From positions 434,001 through 498,000 of the forward strand of contig JADKJT010000001.1 in assembly GCA_016720905.1 (NCBI GenBank): DNA of 64,000 bases, given 5' to 3'. Under the pieces are notes generated by a model that was not told where the DNA came from, ran no database searches, and saw only the letters and a list, made by a program, of their open reading frames with translations. The stretch comes from Gemmatimonadaceae bacterium. GTDB lineage: Bacteria > Gemmatimonadota > Gemmatimonadetes > Gemmatimonadales > Gemmatimonadaceae. Positions 60,920 to 64,000 of the stretch are shown piece by piece (positions within the stretch are counted from its first letter, which is position 1; each line of letters opens with the position of its first letter). The translations under genes were made by a program, and so were the position numbers.

Positions 60920-62278
60920 TTAGTGCTCCGCCGCGATGGCCGTCAGCGCGCGGCGCAGCGCGGCACCATGTTCGTACTTGCCCGGGCAGACGAAGGCGCA
61001 GAGCGCCAGATCTTCTTCGTCAAGCTCCAGCACGCCCAACTCTTCGGCCCACTCCAGATCACCAACCGTGAGTGCGCGCAGCAAGTGCGTGGGCAGAATG
61101 TCCATGGGCATGACGCGTTCGTAGGCACCAATGGGCACCATGGCCCGTCGTGAGCCGTGCATGCCCGTGTCCAGCGCGAATTGCTTGCGCGGCAGCACCG
61201 ATGACAGAAACGCCGGGAACGAGGAGAATGATCCGGCACCCGGTGCCATCCATCCCAGGAATTCCCGGGCGCCACCTTCGGCGAGCACGGAAATCTGCTG
61301 ATGAAATCGTCCCAGGAATCCGTGCACGGCGTCGTCGGCTCGATCTCCGGTTAACACGGACCCGCTCACCACGCGCGAATGTCCGTCGCGCAGCTGTCCG
61401 GACGTCAATTCCACAGTCGACGCACCCAGTCGCGTACGCAGCACGCGTGGCTTCGCCACCTGCGGGCCGCCCACGGCGATGACAAGCGTCGGGTCCAGTT
61501 GGCCGGTGTCAAAGAGATGGCCAATACGCGCGACATCCTGCGCCCCGATGTGCCACACCGTCTTTTCGCGGTGGACCGGGTCGAGCACATGGATGTGATA
61601 GCCCACGGTGCCTGCGGGGTGCTTGCCGGTGAACTCCTCAAGGCGCACCCCCGGAACCGAACCGGGTGCACCGCCAAGCGATGAGCCAGGGCGCCGACAG
61701 AGAAACACCGGTCCATCGGTGAGCTGCTTGAGCACCGCCAGCCCGCGGGCGAACTCGGCTTCGCGACCGCGCAGTGCCACATCCACATCCAGCGCCAACG
61801 GCTGCGTGTCCAGCGCCGTCACAAAGATCGAGCGCGGCGTGTCGTCGGGCGACGGTATCCTGCTGAACGGACGGGTGCGGAGCGCCGTCCAAAGGCCCGA
61901 TTCCAGCAGGAGCGCCTTGGCGCTCGCGCGTCCCTCCCCAGCGTTCGGCGCGTACGCTGCGAAGTCGACGGCGCTCCGGCTGTCGGCGTCCAGCGCGATC
62001 ACCACCGATTGCAGTGCGCGCTTGTCGCCTCGATGCACCGCCTCGACCCGACCGCTGCCGGGGGACACGAGGCGAATGGCCGCATGCTCGCGATGCTCGA
62101 GCAACGCCTGGCCCAGTCGAACCTGGTCGCCCGGCTCAACGAGCACCCGCGCCTTGAGACCGTTGAAGTCGCGAGCCAAGACCGCCACCCGCGAAACGGG
62201 CGGCGCGTCGGCAATGACCTGTTCCGGGACGCCGGAAATCGGGATATCGAGCCCTTTCGTGACTTTATGGACAGCCAT
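60920..62278 (-). CDS. nqrA: Na+-translocating NADH:quinone reductase subunit A
   Basis: 452 residues. AVHKVTKGLDIPISGVPEQVI, GLKARVLVEPGDQVRLGQALLEHREHAAIRLVSPGSGRVEAVHRGDKRALQSVVI (barrel-sandwich hybrid) and the C-terminal region with MPMDILPTHLLRALTVGDLEWAEELGVLELDEEDLALCAFVCPGKYEHGAALRRAL. It is the peripheral quinone-interacting subunit. First gene of the leftward operon, divergent from cytochrome c. Confidence 0.96.
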   Translation of the reverse strand: MAVHKVTKGLDIPISGVPEQVIADAPPVSRVAVLARDFNGLKARVLVEPGDQVRLGQALLEHREHAAIRLVSPGSGRVEAVHRGDKRALQSVVIALDADSRSAVDFAAYAPNAGEGRASAKALLLESGLWTALRTRPFSRIPSPDDTPRSIFVTALDTQPLALDVDVALRGREAEFARGLAVLKQLTDGPVFLCRRPGSSLGGAPGSVPGVRLEEFTGKHPAGTVGYHIHVLDPVHREKTVWHIGAQDVARIGHLFDTGQLDPTLVIAVGGPQVAKPRVLRTRLGASTVELTSGQLRDGHSRVVSGSVLTGDRADDAVHGFLGRFHQQISVLAEGGAREFLGWMAPGAGSFSSFPAFLSSVLPRKQFALDTGMHGSRRAMVPIGAYERVMPMDILPTHLLRALTVGDLEWAEELGVLELDEEDLALCAFVCPGKYEHGAALRRALTAIAAEH

Positions 62279-62523
62279 CAGCGTCCCGTCACAGGCGGTT
62301 CGGTAGAAAGCACAGCGTAGGATACGGCGGGGGTGCCAGATTTGCAGGGGGCGATGGAGCCGAAAGCTCGCAATCCTGAACGCGGTGCCCCGGCAGTAAC
62401 GTTGAAGCGTCCTTGGGTAGGGGCTTTCGGGACAGGTTGTCCGAATCTACCTGACAGTCAATGTTGTAGACTACATACCACTTTGCGGTGTCAATATTTC
62501 GCCCCTCTTTGACCGGGATTTTC
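62279..62523. promoter_or_regulatory. 245-bp divergent region, nqrA and cytochrome c
   Basis: Holds promoters for the leftward nqr operon and the rightward cytochrome gene. Base composition falls toward 62430-62520. TTGTAG-type and TTGCGG hexamers occur there, but no clear -10 match. No structured element seen. Confidence 0.4.
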
Positions 62524-62952
62524 ATGCGTCGTTCGCTCGTACTCGTTTCGTTCGTGCTTGCTGCTGCTTGCGGCGGGGACAAAGGTGCCGCCCCCGCCGA
62601 CTCCTCAACGACGGCCGCCGCCCCAGCCGCCCCGGCGTCGTTCGATCCGTCAACCATTACACCGGGCATGCTGGCGTTGGGCGACAGCCTGTTTCACGGG
62701 TTGATAGGTGCCACCTCCTGTCAGGCCTGCCATGGGGCGGACGCCAAGCAGGCAACCGTTGCGCCCGACCTTACCGATGCCGAGTGGTTGCACAGCGACG
62801 GCAGCTGGGAAGGCATCTACAAGACTGTGACGACGGGTGTTTCAGTGCCCAAGAAATTCACCAGCGTGATGCCACCGTATGGCGGCATTCCGATGTCCGA
62901 AGAGAAGACGCGGGCGGTGACGGCGTACGTGTACAAGCTGGGCCACAAGTAG
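62524..62952 (+). CDS. Lipoprotein c-type cytochrome (mono-heme)
   Basis: 142 residues from the ATG at 62524. Lipoprotein signal RRSLVLVSFVLAAAC (lipobox Cys), an Ala/Pro/Thr linker, and a single heme motif, SCQACHG, with a likely Met axial ligand in SVMPPYGG. Class I cytochrome c fold. It is anchored to the periplasmic side of a membrane. Position opposite nqrA suggests a role in respiration, though the electron partner is unknown. Confidence 0.9.
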   Translation: MRRSLVLVSFVLAAACGGDKGAAPADSSTTAAAPAAPASFDPSTITPGMLALGDSLFHGLIGATSCQACHGADAKQATVAPDLTDAEWLHSDGSWEGIYKTVTTGVSVPKKFTSVMPPYGGIPMSEEKTRAVTAYVYKLGHK

Positions 62953-62967
62953 TTCTTGCGGATTATT

Positions 62968-62995
62968 GGCATACGGCTCATATGAGCCGTATGCC
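62968..62995. repeat. 28-bp perfect palindrome at the start of the GH95-like gene
   Basis: The half-site GGCATACGGCTCAT (62968-62981) is exactly mirrored by its complement at 62982-62995. It contains both candidate start codons (62982 and 62991) of the downstream gene and ends 16-43 bp after the cytochrome stop. It could be a regulator operator, a translation-blocking hairpin or a terminator without U-tract. Confidence 0.85.
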
Positions 62996-64000
62996 CTTGC
63001 CTCGTTTCAGCCTCTCCATTCGCCGCGTTCGTCGTGAGGTCGCCTGTGGCCTCGCGCTGTGCATGGGATTGGCTGCGCCGTCGCCCATTCGCGGCCAGCC
63101 AACTGCTGCGTCGGACCTCCGTCTGGCGGCACCGATTGCCACATGGGATGAAGCGATTCCGCTGGGGAACGGGTTGTTGGGTGGACTGGTGTGGGGTGCA
63201 GGCCATCGCATCAACCTGTCACTCGACCGCGGCGACCTGTGGGATCTGCGTCCCGCCGCTCCGTTTGGCAGCGCCGACTATCGTTACGGCGACATCATTC
63301 GCCTGGTGCGTGAGCGCAAAGCCGACTCATTGCGCGTGCGCTTCGATGATCCGTACGACAACATCGCGTACCCCACCAAGATCCCCGGTGGGCGCATTGT
63401 CTTTTCACTGGCCCCGTCGCGCACGGCGAAGTCGTTTGCGCTGAGTGTGACGCGCGCCGAAGCATCGGTGCAGTTCGATGCGGGCGCGATGCGCGGGTTC
63501 TTCAGTGCCGTCGATACCGTGTCGCTGTTCCGCGTGCCCGATCTGGATAGTGTGTCCATTGTGCGGCCGTCCTCGTTGGACAAGCTGGGCTATGGCGGGG
63601 CGACGTTTGGCGCGGATTCGTCGCGGGGCCGAGTGGAACGGTGGATGGTGCAGCAGGCCGCGCTTGGTCTCACGTATGTGGTGGCTATTGGATCGCGTCG
63701 CGAGGGCGCGTTGACGCTGGTGGCCATCACCATTGCCACGTCACGCGATGGGGCTGACCCGGTGGCGGTAGCCCGTGGGCGTCTCGCGCGTGCACTGCGC
63801 GGCGGATACGAGGTGGCATTCGCGTCACACCGTGCGTGGTGGACGCGCTACTGGCTGACATCGTCGTCGGTGAGTGTGCCGGACAGCGCCCTGCAATCGC
63901 ATCTCGATTTCGTGCAGTACCTGTATGGCGCTGGCGCTCGCAACGGTGCACCGCCGCTGCCGTTGCAGGGTGTATGGACGGCCGACGGTTCGTCGTTGCC
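62982..64000 (+). CDS. Secreted GH95-like glycosidase, N-terminal part (cut by window edge)
   Basis: Reading from ATG 62982 (or 62991) the frame is open to the window end, 339 codons. Signal peptide RREVACGLALCMGLAAPSPIRG. Motifs: WDEAIPLGNGLLGGLVWG with NLSLDRGDLWDLRP near the N-terminus, as in GH95-type alpha-L-fucosidase/galactosidase proteins (WxxALPxGNGxxGAMV), and at the end LQGVWTADGSSLP, corresponding to the NLQGxWxxxxxPxW element. The catalytic (alpha/alpha)6 part lies outside. Start is uncertain because a perfect palindrome covers it and no Shine-Dalgarno is clear. Confidence 0.75.
   Translation, partial: MSRMPLPRFSLSIRRVRREVACGLALCMGLAAPSPIRGQPTAASDLRLAAPIATWDEAIPLGNGLLGGLVWGAGHRINLSLDRGDLWDLRPAAPFGSADYRYGDIIRLVRERKADSLRVRFDDPYDNIAYPTKIPGGRIVFSLAPSRTAKSFALSVTRAEASVQFDAGAMRGFFSAVDTVSLFRVPDLDSVSIVRPSSLDKLGYGGATFGADSSRGRVERWMVQQAALGLTYVVAIGSRREGALTLVAITIATSRDGADPVAVARGRLARALRGGYEVAFASHRAWWTRYWLTSSSVSVPDSALQSHLDFVQYLYGAGARNGAPPLPLQGVWTADGSSL

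Overview
The window is a chromosomal stretch of a high-GC, aerobic, diderm bacterium. Long open frames on the strands opposite real genes are common, as expected from GC-rich codon use. The gene set fits Gemmatimonadota (Gemmatimonas-like): secreted BIG2 lipoproteins, a DUF1800/DUF1501 pair, a DUF5916 outer-membrane protein, a Na+-NQR and a Rho with a long arginine/glycine-rich N-terminus. The phylum is inferred from this mix; there is no rRNA, and I found no tRNA, CRISPR array, phage or insertion sequence. Both edges cut genes: the first codons of an EF-G-like GTPase (1-62, minus) and the N-terminal part of a GH95-like glycosidase (62982-64000, plus).

Layout. 1-2.6 kb: EF-G start, TauE/SafE exporter and two unrecognised proteins. 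2.6-7.4 kb: DUF1800 lipoprotein and Tat-exported DUF1501 protein separated by a 149-nt inverted repeat, then a DUF4143 ATPase behind an AT-rich promoter. 7.3-12.1 kb: class A penicillin-binding protein divergent from a polysaccharide deacetylase, then a CMD-family protein and a TPR protein. 12.1-19.1 kb: rho with a long leader, a zinc-ribbon/EEP membrane protein, and a leftward GT39-CrcB-M20 dipeptidase operon. 19.3-26.1 kb: BIG2 lipoprotein, large acyl-CoA dehydrogenase, orphan NarL-type regulator, fumarylacetoacetase and an unknown partner. 26-29.7 kb: nadB-nadA-nadC for de novo NAD synthesis. 29.7-34.1 kb: three secreted proteins (TPR-like, outer-membrane barrel-like, LVIVD-type lipoprotein).

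34.1-39.9 kb: a tightly coupled operon for a BMP-type nucleoside ABC transporter plus an MFS carrier, each junction overlapping by 4 bp. 40-49.8 kb: a leftward run starting with a 1001-residue kinase/M23 peptidase/class III aminotransferase fusion, followed by an M23 peptidase, a small His/Cys protein, an outer-membrane protein, a ZnuA-like binding protein, a ZnuB-like permease, a PCu(A)C copper chaperone and an unusual zinc-ribbon SDR. No ABC ATPase is present for the metal transporter. 49.8-55 kb: two membrane proteins, a DUF5916 protein, YegP and DUF302 proteins. 55-62.3 kb: a complete Na+-NQR operon, nqrA-B-C-D-E-F-apbE-nqrM, divergent from a lipoprotein cytochrome c.

The most unusual items are the three-domain fusion enzyme with a second M23 gene next to it, a set of intergenic hairpins built from short tandem units, a 28-bp perfect palindrome over the start of the GH95-like gene, a long stem-loop between two convergent genes that may be an RNA gene, and an SDR lacking the usual catalytic tyrosine.
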